In this document: one piece after another, positions 11,691 through 21,897 of the stretch | Layout of the letters: the number at the start of each line of letters is the position of its first letter | Position numbering within the stretch: position 1 is the first letter of the stretch | Origin: Conchocele bisecta | Taxonomy: Eukaryota; Mollusca; Bivalvia; Lucinida; Thyasiridae | DNA length: 64,000 bases | Assembly: GCA_029237695.1 (NCBI GenBank) | Contig: CM055269.1 | Coordinates: forward strand, 27,810,956-27,874,955 | Reading direction: 5' to 3' | Notes under the pieces: model-generated | Seen by the model: the letters and a program-made list of their open reading frames with translations, nothing else | Told to the model about the DNA's origin: nothing | Database searches by the model: none | Position numbers and translations under genes: made by a program

Positions 11691-12231
11691 TGCGAACATA
11701 ACGGTGATCATAAGTATTGGGTGGTGCGCTTGGCAATATGTTAGACTTATGAGACTTGTCAGAATAGTACTAAATACAATGAACTGCGACGAACTTCTCG
11801 ATCAGCTAATGGAAGAAACCTCAACGCCGACTATCCCCAACTCCAATCGCGAATTGGGAGGAACTGAAACCTCAACTCCGTTGATCCCGACAGATGAAAC
11901 AGTTTGTCAGGTGGATAAGACGTCAGATGTGGAGACTGATCAAATGTATGCGCGATACGAATCTAGGTTAGGTGCGGAGATGACAAAAACTCTTGGATCG
12001 GCGGCTATTCATTTGTACGCTACCGCTGTTAGAATACTTCTCCCTATACCAAACACCGCGGGGTTGATTCGCGATCTAGAGACTGACCGTTTTATAGGAC
12101 ACACTCTTAGAACAGCCTGCTGCTCAATTTATCACAAGTTTGGAATTTACTTAGCTCCACTGACAACCGCGTTGACCACGGGTAAACACTGTCAATTGGA
12201 CATATATATGCCCACGAACTATAAGCCCTAA
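11656..12231 (+). CDS. Polinton-associated small membrane protein, unknown function
   Basis: 191 codons starting with an ATG 98 bases after the ATPase stop. Residues ~8-30 form one hydrophobic segment (FVANITVIISIGWCAW), likely a membrane anchor or signal anchor. The rest is hydrophilic with Thr-rich repeats (ETSTPTIP, ETSTPLIP) and a C-terminal hydrophobic patch. The first CAATC-type palindrome of this region lies within its coding sequence at about 11843. I do not recognise a family. It is treated as an element gene because it lies in line between ATPase and integrase. Confidence 0.5.
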   Translation: MLTICCSAASFVANITVIISIGWCAWQYVRLMRLVRIVLNTMNCDELLDQLMEETSTPTIPNSNRELGGTETSTPLIPTDETVCQVDKTSDVETDQMYARYESRLGAEMTKTLGSAAIHLYATAVRILLPIPNTAGLIRDLETDRFIGHTLRTACCSIYHKFGIYLAPLTTALTTGKHCQLDIYMPTNYKP

Positions 12232-13008
12232 TATTAATATTATAAATGATGACACAAGACACACCTGCGAGAGTGACGGAACCACAATCCCCGATTGCTC
12301 GAACCCAATCGAAATTGGAGTTGAACCAGAGCACGTTGGATGAACCCTCAACAGCAACGACATAAAAATCCAAAAAGACAGGCAGCTGTGCGGGCAGCGG
12401 CTGCCACCCGAAAAGTTAAACAAGATAAAACACTCGCCGACTTCGAGAGGCCAAACGGTCGTTGCAATCCCCGATTGCTGTTGAAACAGCAAAACACCCG
12501 GTGGCAGTTGTTACTCCCCCAATCCATCCAATCGCGATTGGATTGGAACAGGAGAAGCAATCCCCGATTGCTGTAGCTCCTACCCCCTATTACCTTAACA
12601 TTGTTGAACCTTATTGGAAGATCGTCCCGTGGGTTGTTGGTGGTGGTCTGGCAGTTGTGGGCACCCTGTATGTGCTGAAATACCTTTCGAAACAACCCCC
12701 AACCACACCTGTTCCAATTCGTGAATTGGGGTTGGAGGCGGTTCCGAAGAAAGTTACATTTTTGTTAAATATATATATAGAACGATGTTAGCTGACGAAC
12801 TTTATTTTGCTATGATCGATGTAGGTTACACGGCCCTTAAACACCGTTTAGCTGGTGCAAAGACTATGATTCGTCTGGCCCGAGATTCTCTCGAGACGTG
12901 GCGCGAGGACGAAAAAGCGGCCACCCTTTTTGCAAAGCGGATGTTAGATTCCTCCGAGTTAGATTCCCCAGAATTCCCTCTCCTGTTCCAACCCAATCGC
13001 GATTGGGG
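11843..13008. repeat. Eight dispersed CAATC/GATTG palindromes
   Basis: Copies lie at about 11843-11860, 12285-12297, 12304-12320, 12464-12480, 12519-12546, 12557-12573, 12714-12735 and 12992-13008. The core is CAATCGCGATTG or CAATCCCCGATTG, with variable central bases and often an extra CC/GG outside. They occur in different reading frames of four ORFs, so the conserved feature is the DNA palindrome rather than a peptide. Function unknown. Confidence 0.8.
12246..12791 (+). pseudogene. Small Polinton ORF with one membrane segment and QSPIA repeats
   Basis: An ATG at 12246 opens a 39-codon ORF. After its stop the same frame reopens at about 12462 and runs to 12791. That segment contains MQSPIAVE, KQSPIAVAP and HPIAIG repeats, then a strong transmembrane helix (VPWVVGGGLAVVGTLYVL) and a Lys/Pro tail. 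The repeats are the translation of the CAATC-CCC-GATTG palindromes. A second frame (12340-12576) is also open across the same repeats, so an internal indel may have split an originally continuous gene. The 3' end overlaps the next ATG at 12785. Function unknown. Confidence 0.4.
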
Positions 13009-13135
13009 CTGCAGCGAAACTTCCAACAAATGTTTATTATTAACGACGCAGTTACCGGACGATCTGGCGAGGGCATGTTGGAGATTGTCGGATCAATTAG
13101 AATACTTCGCATATTATGAACACACGCAAACTTGA
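12785..13135 (+). CDS. Small Polinton ORF (116 aa), unknown function
   Basis: The ATG at 12785 overlaps the preceding ORF by seven bases, and the 3' end overlaps the integrase ATG (13116) by 20 bases, a compact viral-style arrangement. The product is predicted to be mostly helical and charged (AKTMIRLARDSLETWREDEKAATLFAKR has no long hydrophobic stretch). It includes a PNRDWG turn encoded by a CAATCGCGATTG palindrome at 12992-13008. No family recognised. Confidence 0.45.
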   Translation: MLADELYFAMIDVGYTALKHRLAGAKTMIRLARDSLETWREDEKAATLFAKRMLDSSELDSPEFPLLFQPNRDWGCSETSNKCLLLTTQLPDDLARACWRLSDQLEYFAYYEHTQT

Positions 13136-13592
13136 TACCAAACTATCGGTTCGCCTAGCGCGCAAGCTAGCAAACACATACTACAGCCCCCGCGGCTACT
13201 GGAAGGGACTCATGGCCATCAAGAACCTCGCGGCGGCGACCAAGGTTTCCGAAAACGCCACCAAGGAATGGCTCAAGAAGCAGGCCCTCTGGCAGATCTA
13301 TTTACCCGCGCCTCACACTATTCCGCGCCCGAAATTTGACGTGCCGGTGCCGAACCAAGTTCACCAAGCAGATCCCCTGTTTCTCCCTCACGATCGCGTC
13401 GGTCGCAAAACGTACAAGTACGCACTGACAGTCGTTGACGTAGCGATTCGCTATAAGGGGGCTGAGCCACTGGCTACAAAAGAGTCTAAGGAGGTGGCCG
13501 AGGCTCTTTCCCGAATATATAAGAGGAGTCCTCTCAATTGGCCGAATCTTCTCCAGGTCGATCCAGGCCGCGAGTTCATGGGCGCGGTATCT
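13116..13592 (+). pseudogene. Polinton retroviral-type integrase, C-terminally truncated
   Basis: rve-fold DDE integrase that joins Polinton ends to host DNA. The ATG is at 13116. Visible family landmarks are the GYWKGLMAIKNLAAATK N-terminal helix-turn-helix region, HQADPLFLP with the first Asp, KYALTVVDVAIRYKGAEPL, and LLQVDPGREFMGAV with the second Asp (about 13550-13585). The sequence then changes abruptly to the 3' end of the oppositely oriented polymerase gene at about 13590. The catalytic Glu and the whole C-terminal domain are missing, so the enzyme is dead. The ORF runs on to 13742 only as read-through into antisense polymerase sequence. Confidence 0.85.
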
Positions 13593-16500
13593 CATCTATT
13601 GACTACATCTATAATGTGTTTTCCATATTCAGTAGTTTCACTTAGTACTCGTTTATATCTATCCCAATTTAAATTGTTAGTTCTCTTGGACATTCCTTTC
13701 GCAGAGTTTTTATTTATGGAATTAAATTGTTCTACAACATAACACTTACTAGATAACGCTATCGCCCTATCTCCGCTAAATTCCATTTCGAAAAGTCCTG
13801 GCTCTCTTTCACTCCACTTATTCCAAGCCAACCATTTCTTTTTTTCTTTTTCAAACACGTCTAATAAGTGAGGTCTAATCAATTCCTCTATCGTTTTTCC
13901 ACTAACTCCTATATATACATACTATCCGTGTCCATCTGTATTAATGCAAAGTCTTCTCTTTTTACGTATTTGTCTAGAAATTCGTAGTAAAATTCCAACA
14001 TTCTCAATTTAGCGAGTTGATATTTCGTACGCATCTCATATCTCTTCCAATTCATCAAAATACGCGGATCTTAATGCTTTGTTAACACAGGTTTCGTCTT
14101 GCGTATATGTCGTATTTAAATGTCTCTCTGTTGCCTCTATCATTTTTCCACAACACGAGTTTCCTAATAATTTCATTATATCCGCTACTGGTTTCTTATT
14201 TGGTTCTACATCGCCTGTTCGTCTTGCGGCTGTAACTTCTTTTGCGAACCATTCGAATGGTTTTCCACTAATATAACCTATAACACGATGAACTCCCGTT
14301 ATTTCTAGACCGTGTTTTAAATACCATTTCAATAACGGTGCGTACAGCAATACTTTAGTGGCGGTCATAGATCCCACCAATTTTCTTCCATTTCCTCTAG
14401 TTCTGCCAGTATCTTCCAAATATTTTATCATGTGTTCTGGAACCTCATCATCATCTACTTCTCTGTTTATAAAAAGTGGAGACATTTCAGAAAACTTATC
14501 CACCAAATTGCGGGGAACTTCTATATCCACCTCCGCAAACCCAAACCAGTCTCCGGATAAAATCCTTTTACTAAAGTGTTTAATAAGTTTAGGGTTATGT
14601 CGGGAATCTATATGATGTATAGTTTCTTTTCCACACGGCATATCTTTATTTAACGTAGATAAATATAACGCGTTTGCATCGTACCCCAAAACAGCCTTGC
14701 AAGGTTTGGAACCCACTCTAATATTTGAAACACCGGCTTCTGCATATCGTGTAAATACTATTGATGGACCGCCAACTAGACCGTCTTTCATCATTTCGTA
14801 TGTTTCTTCTTTTGGTGCATATAGAGCATCCTCCGATATAATCGTCTTTGAAGATTTTTGTTCTTTAATGGTTCCTCTCAATAAATATTGTATAGCTACT
14901 CCAGGTAGTGTTACCGCATCTTTGAAAATATCCACACCTGTGTGTTTATAAAATTCACACATTTTTTCCACCGCTTCTAGGAACGGTGCTACATCTAAAT
15001 CGTTATAATATTTCAACCAATCTCTGAAGGTTTCCATATTCTCTTCTTCGAAAATTCTACGACATTTGCTTAATTCTGTTTCGTCTAGTAACATTTTCCC
15101 AGATAGTTTGGAATACCAATTCTCTATATCAGGCAGTCCTGGGTAATCCAGTTTGTCTGGAGAATCGAACCACTCGTAAGGAAAGAAAGATTTCTGTCCT
15201 TTGCAGTCGTAGGCTTTTATCCAACTATCGTAACTTACACCCGGTCCTAGGTAAAGTGTTACATCAAGAAATCTAAACTCTGGAGTAATGGTATTTCTTT
15301 ATTAAGTTTACATCGTACTTACTACTGTTAAAACCTATAACCGGTACTTGCTCTATCCACTGTTCGATCAGTGTAACTTGATTTTTACGTAAATGTTCTG
15401 TATTAAACCCATATCTCAACCATAATTCTTCTCTTATAGCTTTTCCCCTGACTTTCAAATCTTCTACGAATTTTTCTATCAGTTTTGCAGGATCTTTATC
15501 ACAAATATGAGTTACTGTTCCTGAGAAATTATCTCCTATGCTAACGCTTATCGGAACGTGCTCAGCTTCGTACTCTAAACTATTACCTAGCGTTTTAAGT
15601 AATTCTTTAGAATTAGGTGGGTTGAGATACGCCTCAAAATCATATACTATCTGATATGGATAAAGAGTAGTGTGGCAACCGATCTTTATGTCTTTACCCG
15701 TTCTTTGGAATTCGCATTCCCACATAACTACTAGGTTGAATTATTTGCTTCTAATAAATTTATCTCTTCTCATAGTGGATGCGCGTTCTTCTTTTCTATT
15801 CTTTGCACGAATCTCGCATCCGTGCCAGTAACAGCCGTGATATTGATATACTTTATTGTTTTCTTGACAGTATCCATCTACTGGAGCTCCTAAAATCCAT
15901 ATTTCACCCCCATGTCCACACTGTTCGTGGTGAATGTGAATTCCCTCCTCCTTTTCCACAGAGTACATTCAATCGATCGCTCCGTAACTGTTAGAACTGT
16001 TTGGGTAGAACGCTTTCTCGAACTATGAACGCGGGCGCTTTAAATAATTACCGTCACATATTACTTTTGTCTCACCTTTCATACATTTTGGTCCGTGTCT
16101 CTTCATATTATTCGCTTTCGTGGATTTCTGTTTGCAATTATCGCAGGCGTATTCGTTAGATAGTTTTTTAAGGTTTTTGTTATCAGAAATGTGTGATTAT
16201 TATACAGGCCTATTGTCATTGGTTTATTACATATTGCCTTATAGTGCGCTGGTACTTTTTTCAACCACCAAACACCACATTGTGTCGGTTGATATATTTC
16301 TATACCGATTTTAAAAAAACTCTTCAACCTTTTTCAGATCTGAAAAAGGAATTGGTTTAACAACATTACTACCGAAATATTGCTTACTAAGTTCTTTCGC
16401 TTTTTCTGTACATCTGTCAGATCTTTTCCCTGTTGTGTGCATCGCTAAACATCTGAACAGACATAGGTCGTCATTATACTTATCTAAAGAATACATACCT

Positions 16501-17156
16501 TTTTTATTCTTCAACCATTCTGGAAGTTCTCCTCCTGCTGCTTCTTTGGATTGTAGTCCCAAATCTATTCCCCTATTGCCCTGTATCAACCTTACAAAAA
16601 CCTCTACACATCTTACAAACTTCCACTTTGTATTTGGTCTATCTATTTTATCGGACATTATTCGTGTTTGCTCCTTATCTGACAGCCATTTTTTAGCGGT
16701 TTTCATTGATGATAGTGGTTCGCTACCACCGAGATTTTTGTGAAATATTATAGTTATAGGTTTTCCATTTTTAGTTTCCTCCATATGTTCTAGCTTGTAA
16801 GAATATGAATATTTCAATTAAAAATTGGTTAGATACGGAGCGAGTTTATCCGACATGCGTTCAGACTCGTTAATGTCAATGTTTTTACGAAAGGATAATG
16901 TAACTACCCGTCTTCCCTTTTCTACCTTTTCCAATGTTTCATCATGAGCCCCCAATATTTCTTCACCTTCTGCCACTATCGCGCGAACGATAGATTTTTT
17001 CTTATTCTCCAAATTATTTGGTATTGGGTCACCTGTGCGTCTCAAATTGGTGCTTGAAGGTTTTATTACACATTGAAATTGCATTAATGAATTCAAAATT
17101 ATTTTCTCCAAAAATTCATAAATTTGCTGTCGGGAGAAAATTTCCTCGTTAACCAA
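13592..17156 (-). pseudogene. polB: Polinton protein-primed DNA polymerase B, with stops and frameshifts
   Basis: Family B polymerase that would replicate the element from a terminal protein. Reading 17156 to 13592 there are an N-terminal region, a LCLFRCLAMH segment (about 16440), a YHGCYWHGC motif (about 15810-15840), Exo I DFEA (about 15650), Exo II GFNSSKYDVNLI (about 15300-15340) and Exo III SYDSWIKAY (about 15225). Polymerase motif A YDANALYLSTL (about 14650-14685), motif B KLLGNSCCGK (about 14145-14180) and motif C MDTDSMY (about 13925-13945) follow. The length, ~1190 codons, suits the family. Breaks include an in-frame TAA at 16818-16820, a shift at the A-run near 16315, and shifts near 15970, 15730, 15270 and 13910. 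The catalytic residues all survive, suggesting recent decay. The N-terminus lies ~100 bases inside the terminal repeat. Confidence 0.88.
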
Positions 17157-17248
17157 TTTTTTGGGTTTTCGGGGGTTGTGGGGGTAGTGTAGAGGGGTGG
17201 AAATTATACCACCGTAGGTGGTATCATTTTGACTCCCTATATACTACT
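17100..17248 (-). repeat. Right terminal repeat of Polinton A
   Basis: Read inward on the minus strand it begins AGTAGTATATAGGGAGTC at 17248. It continues with a stem-loop (ATGATACCACC...GGTGGTATAAT) and runs into the polB start. The same terminus, in the opposite orientation, begins Polinton B at 61953, and the two match up to the NEE-I-x-x-RQQ codons of polB. Flanking sequences of the two copies are unrelated, which fixes the border at 17248. AG...CT termini agree with those known for Polintons. Confidence 0.82.
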
Positions 17249-17560
17249 GAAATTGTAATTTTGTATCGCTTCTTCCAGTATTCCCGCGACTTTTCCAAGT
17301 TCATACCCCGATAAATTCCACAAAAAGGCCATTCATTCCTATAACATCTCAAAAGCGGACACCCTGTGGACCTCCCAGCCTGGGGACCTCCCAGGGTGTC
17401 CGGTTTGGAGAGGTTCCATTGTAGTAAACATCTATACTTTCATAACGGTAGCAGCTCTTCTCAACTGGAGGCGGTTACAAGTAGAGTTGGTATTCACAAC
17501 CGTTAGACCGTGTCGTGTCGTCCCACGTAAGTAAACGATTGTTGAGTGACCGGCGAGGCG
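17249..17560. repeat. Spacer with a half-copy of palindromic MITE family 5
   Basis: 17276-17345 (CCAGTATTCCCGCGACTTTT...) matches the right arm of the complete palindromic element at 53608-53768. It is followed at 17352-17400 by a separate short inverted repeat (GGACACCCTG ... CAGGGTGTCC). No gene is visible. Confidence 0.65.
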
Positions 17561-17562
17561 AT

Positions 17563-17853
17563 TTCATCAAAATTGCAAAGTATACTTATCTAAGTTATCT
17601 AGCAAAGTATACTTTGAGGGAGTAATCATTTATTTTTCCCGAAATGCATTATTTCATACAGAACTAACGACTGCATATATTTGATTATAAAAAGTATGCA
17701 GAATTATTATACTGAATTTAGTACATTATCACAGCCAATGTAATAAATTAAGTATAACAAAAATTAATAAATTTATCCTTAAGTTGAAAATTTCTCCCTC
17801 AAAGTATGCTTTGCTAGATAAGTATACTTTGCAATGTTTGTGAAATAGGCTAC
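17563..17853. mobile_element. MITE family 2 (GCAAAGTATACTTT), copy 1
   Basis: The ends are inverted (ATTTCATCAAAATTGCAAAG ... CTTTGCAATGTTTGTGAAAT) and each arm carries the AAAGTATACTTTG palindrome and the CTCCCTCAAAGTAT motif. Related copies lie at 38026-38542, 39832-39948, 41742-42045 and 51643-51946. No coding capacity. Confidence 0.8.
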
Positions 17854-17857
17854 TGGT

Positions 17858-18082
17858 GCGCGTTTCACTAAACTTCGTAATACTAAAATGTGCGTAAGTG
17901 CACAATTATGATATTCTGTATATTTCACGTTAACAACGTTTTATTGAAAACAGTTATTCGATTTACATTTATTCAATATAGGCTGCATATGCTGCATAAT
18001 CCATCAATTGAAATTTCCAGACGATCCCAAATTTGCACTTACGAACACTTAAGTCGTACGTAGTTTAGTGAAACGTCCCCCA
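17858..18082. mobile_element. MITE family 1 (TTTCACTAAACTTCGTA), copy 1
   Basis: The outer arms CGTTTCACTAAACTTCGTAA and ACGTAGTTTAGTGAAACG are inverted. The middle holds the CATATGCTGCATA segment typical of the family. It lies only a few bases from a family 2 copy, an arrangement seen again at 51643-52191. Confidence 0.78.
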
Positions 18083-18329
18083 GATCCCTACCGGACATGA
18101 ATGAGTGGTTTCATGTATACTCGTCTGGCGAGATTCGAAAGTAGGTGTTTCGTAGTTTATATTTTCACCATTTCATCCCTCAATAATTGGAATGGATGTT
18201 GACATGTCACATGCAATTGTTCGACCAACCCATTGATAATAAAACATAATCAGATTAGTCCATTTAAGAAAAGGAGGTGGGTTTTGTCTTCTAAAGGTTT
18301 ATTTGCTTTAAGCAAACTGGGACATGACC

Positions 18330-18700
18330 ATGTACAGTGCACCCTCTCTACAACAGCCACCCATGGGAAGACGCAAAACCGGCTGAGAGGTGGCTGTTGT
18401 AGGGAGGTTAACGCTGACATAAATTTTGTCGTCAGCTGTTTATTTATTTTCTTCGATAATTTTCATCAAATACATGCTTTGACAGCATTTTAGAATCATT
18501 TCCATTGGAAATGAATCTAAAGTGCTGTCAAAACATGTTTTTATTGATAAAGAAGGCAAAAGCAAAAGCAGACGACAGTTTTCGTGCTCAGCATTATAAA
18601 GGTTAGCTATAGAGGTAATCATCAATTTAGGATATAAAAGAGCGGCTGTTATAGAGAGGGTGTTGTTGTAGAGAGGTGGCCGTTCTGGGAGATTCGACTG
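18330..18700. mobile_element. Palindromic MITE family 7, copy 1
   Basis: The outer arms (CCTCTCTACAACAGCCACC and GAGAGGTGGCTGTTGTAG and their right-hand counterparts at 18640-18690) surround an inner palindrome at 18430-18585 centred on TTTCCATTGGAAA. The GTCGTC..GACGAC borders and the TGCTTTGACAGCA motif are shared with 36293-36537. Confidence 0.6.
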
Positions 18701-19127
18701 TATACATATACAGAAACATTTACAATACATTCTGACTAATCGCATAGTGAAAACATTACTTTAAAGTCTACATTTACAATTGACATATAAATATATAATA
18801 CGCAAGAGTATATCAAGAGAATATCATAAGTATCATAAACAAGAGCATGTGGACAAACATAACCGAGTTGACTCTCTCACACCGATTGTAAGCAGCCGTT
18901 CAAAGGTGACGCAGAAGATGAGCATTGGTCCGCTGGTGGGTGATTTATATAATAAAATACTGAGCACCTACCTTCGCCTCTCGTTTTGAGCTATCTGGTG
19001 TCGGTGTATCTCAAAACAGACACAATGATTCACCAGAGCAATATATACATATGTCCACATCACGTGCAATATGAGATCTAGTCAAACCGTATGACCATTG
19101 TCCCGTCGGATATGGGATCAGGGGCGG
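18701..19127. other. Non-coding, nothing recognised
   Basis: No supported ORF, RNA gene or repeat border was identified in this stretch. Confidence 0.5.
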
Positions 19128-19418
19128 ATCCAGCATTTGGGGTAACGGGGGGGGGTGTCTAGTTGTGAAGATAACTCTTGCAATCTACTCCCGTACCGTC
19201 CGTAGCTAGCTACGGACGGTACGGGAGTAATTGCAAGAGTTGCCGTTCGCAACTAGGAGGTTGTCCTATTTTCGGGCTCTTCGAAATGCACTTTCCAATG
19301 TTTTACGGCATTTAAATTCAGACTCCAACTGGTGGTAAACTGTGATCTATCTTAACTCCGTGGCTGAACGGGGTGGTTGCAACCCCGGGACCCGCCCTCT
19401 AGATCCGCTCCTGGATCT
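19128..19418. mobile_element. Palindromic element with ATCAGGGGCGGATCCAG ends
   Basis: The outer ends are inverted (GGGGCGGATCCAG at 19131 and CTAGATCCGCTCCTGGATC at 19397-19415). A near-perfect inner palindrome spans 19160-19253 (AACTCTTGCAAT..ATTGCAAGAGTT, with TACGGACGGTACGGGAGTA in both orientations). No ORF. Confidence 0.72.
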
Positions 19419-19669
19419 CAAATAAGCGAACAGTGTAGTATATAACTATCACTTAGCCATAATAAGCCACAAATGAAGTGCACGTATTATCGAATTACAA
19501 GTCTCTGAATACTATATTTCAAACGTAATAACATAATTCTGGACCAAGGGCCCGTTTCACTAAACTTCGTAAGACTAAAATGTTCGTACGTGCAAATTTA
19601 GGATCGTCTGAAAATTTAAATTGATGGATTTACATTTATTGAACATGAATATTATATAACTGACCCTGG

Positions 19670-21530
19670 GTTAAGTGGTGTGCGGTGGACCTTGACATTG
19701 GGGTCAGTGGTGCAAGGTGGGTTGTGGGTTTGCTATAGCATAATATAGCATATTAAGATGAATGCATGTATGAAATATCAATGCGCTCCCTGAAAACAGA
19801 AGTAAAACAAATTTAACCCAAGTTAAGTTTATGAACGCACTAAGTTGGTGATTTTCTACAGCATGATAGCTATTCACGTGAGGAATGCATGTATGAATGT
19901 GCTAAGTTTGTGACATTGACCTTGGGGAAAGGGGTGTGGGGGGATGGTCGGTCATGGATTTGTTGTATCACAATAGAGGATCATCAGAAGAATGCATGTA
20001 TGAAATATTAAGCGTTCCCTGTAAAGAAACAGAAGTTATAAAAAGACATTTACTCCAACGCTAAGTTTATGATGTTGATCTTGGGGAAAGGGGTGGGGGT
20101 GGGTCATGGGTTTACCCCAACGTTAAGTTTATGAACATGCTAAGTTTGTGACATTGACCTTGGGGTAATGGTTGGGTCTTGGGTTGTGGATTTGTTACAG
20201 CATGATAGATGTTTATCTGAGGAATGCATGTATGAAATATCAAGGCGTTCCATGAAAGGAAACAGATGTTATAAGACATTTACCCCAACGTTAAGTTTAT
20301 GAATGTGCTAAGTTTGTGACCTTGACCCTGGGGTAGGGGGTGGGCGGTGGGTCATGGATTTGCTATAGTACGATAGAGTATCATCAGATGAATGCATGTA
20401 TGAAATATCAAGGCGTTACATGAAAGGAAACAGATGCTATAAGACATTTACCCCAACGTTAAGTTTATTAATATGCTAAGTTTGTGACATTGACCTTGGG
20501 GAAAGGGGTGGGGTGTGTCATTGATTTGCTATAGCACGATAGAGTATCATCAGATAAATGCATGTATGAAATATCAAGGCGTTCACTGTAAAGAAACAGA
20601 AGTTATAAAAAGACATTTACTCCAACGTTAAGTTTAAATGATGTTGATCTTGGGGAAAGGGGTGTGTGTGGGGGGGGGAGGGAGGGTCGTGGATTTGCTG
20701 TAACACGATAGAGTATCATCAGATGAATGCATGTATGACCTTCGGGTAAGGGTTGGGTGGTGAGTCGTGAATTTTCTACAGCATGATAGAGTGTCATCAG
20801 ATGAATGCATGTATGAAATATGAATGCATTCCCTTTAAATAAACAGAATTTACACAACATTACCCCAACGTTAAGTTTATGAATATGCTAAGATTGTGAC
20901 CTCGACCTTGGGATAAGGGTTGGGTGGTGGGTCATGGATTTTCTATAGCATGATAGAGTGTCATCTGAGGAATGCATGTATGAAATATCAAGGCGTTCCA
21001 TGAAAGAAAACAGATGTTATAAGACATTTACCCCAATGTTAAGTTTATGAATGTGCTAAGTTTATGACCTTGACCTTGGGGTAAGGGATGAGTGTTGTGT
21101 CATGGATTTGCTATAGAACGATAGAGTATCATTAGAAGAATACATGTATGAAATATGAAGGCATTCACTGTAAATAAACAGAAGTTACACAACGTTTACC
21201 CCAACGTTAAGTTTATGAACATGCTAAGTTTGTGACCTTGACCTTTGGGTAAGAGTTGGGTGGTGGGTCGTGAATTTGTTACAGCATGATAGAGGGTCAT
21301 CTGAGGAATGCATTTATGAAATATCAAGGTGTTCCATGAAATGAAACAGATGTTATAAGACATTTACCCCAACGTTAAGTTTATGAATGTGCTAAGTATG
21401 TAACCTTGACCTTGGTGTAAGGGTTGGGTGGTGTGTGATTATGCATGGTGAGGAATGCATGTATGAAATACCAAGGTGTTCCATGAAAGGAAACAGAAGT
21501 TATAAGACATTTACCCCAACGTTAAGTTTG
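19670..21530. repeat. ~170-bp satellite, about eleven degenerate units
   Basis: The unit contains GAATGCATGTATGAAATATCA, a TTTACCCCAACGTTAAGTTTATGA block and GACCTTGACCTTGGGGTAAGGG. Starts recur roughly every 165-180 bases (about 19990, 20222, 20391, 20560, 20725, 20970, 21148, 21305, 21453). One inverted unit is at 23868-23960. Confidence 0.85.
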
Positions 21531-21719
21531 TGGACGCCGACGACGCCGACGCCGACGCCCCCGGGGGTATGTCATAAGCTCTTCTGCACTTCGTGCAGAT
21601 GAGTTAATAAATGTGAATCCATTAATTGTTTACAAGAAAACAGTGTTAACGTGACATTTACAGACTATCATAAGTTTGCACTTACGTACAGCAGCTTAAA
21701 TGGGACATGCGCAATTAGT

Positions 21720-21897
21720 TTTCTATGTCGTTCCTACGACATAGCATCTCGTTACCATGACATAAGCATCTCGTTCCCACGACATAGCATCTCGTTCCCA
21801 CGAGATAGGATCTCGTTACCACGTGTTAGCTATGTCGTTCCCACGAGATAGCATCTCGTTACCACGATATAGCATCTCGTTCCCACGACATAGGTAG
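21720..21897 (+). repeat. MITE family 4 array, left arm (CATCTCGTTCCCACGA)
   Basis: A run of ~18-24 base units CGTTCCCACGA(C/G)ATAGCATCT, each itself palindromic around TCGTTCCCACGA / CGACATAG. The inverted partner is at 24612-24893. Confidence 0.8.

Larger units (their letters stand above)
10922..17248. mobile_element. Maverick/Polinton element A (remnant)
   Basis: ATPase, small ORFs and integrase on the plus strand converge on polB on the minus strand, closed at the right by a terminal repeat ending at 17248. No capsid or protease gene was found, and the integrase/polB junction at 13590 is abrupt, so the middle of the element appears deleted or rearranged. No left terminal copy of the repeat was found in the window. 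The left limit given is only the first recognised gene. Confidence 0.8.

Noticed and set aside
13595..13742. C-terminal extension of the plus-strand integrase ORF
   Set aside because: It is the antisense of the polB 3' end, which has clear polymerase coding sense on the minus strand.
17352..17400. GGACACCC...GGGTGTCC hairpin as a transcription terminator
   Set aside because: Eukaryotic context and no T-run or gene end beside it; more likely part of a decayed palindromic repeat.
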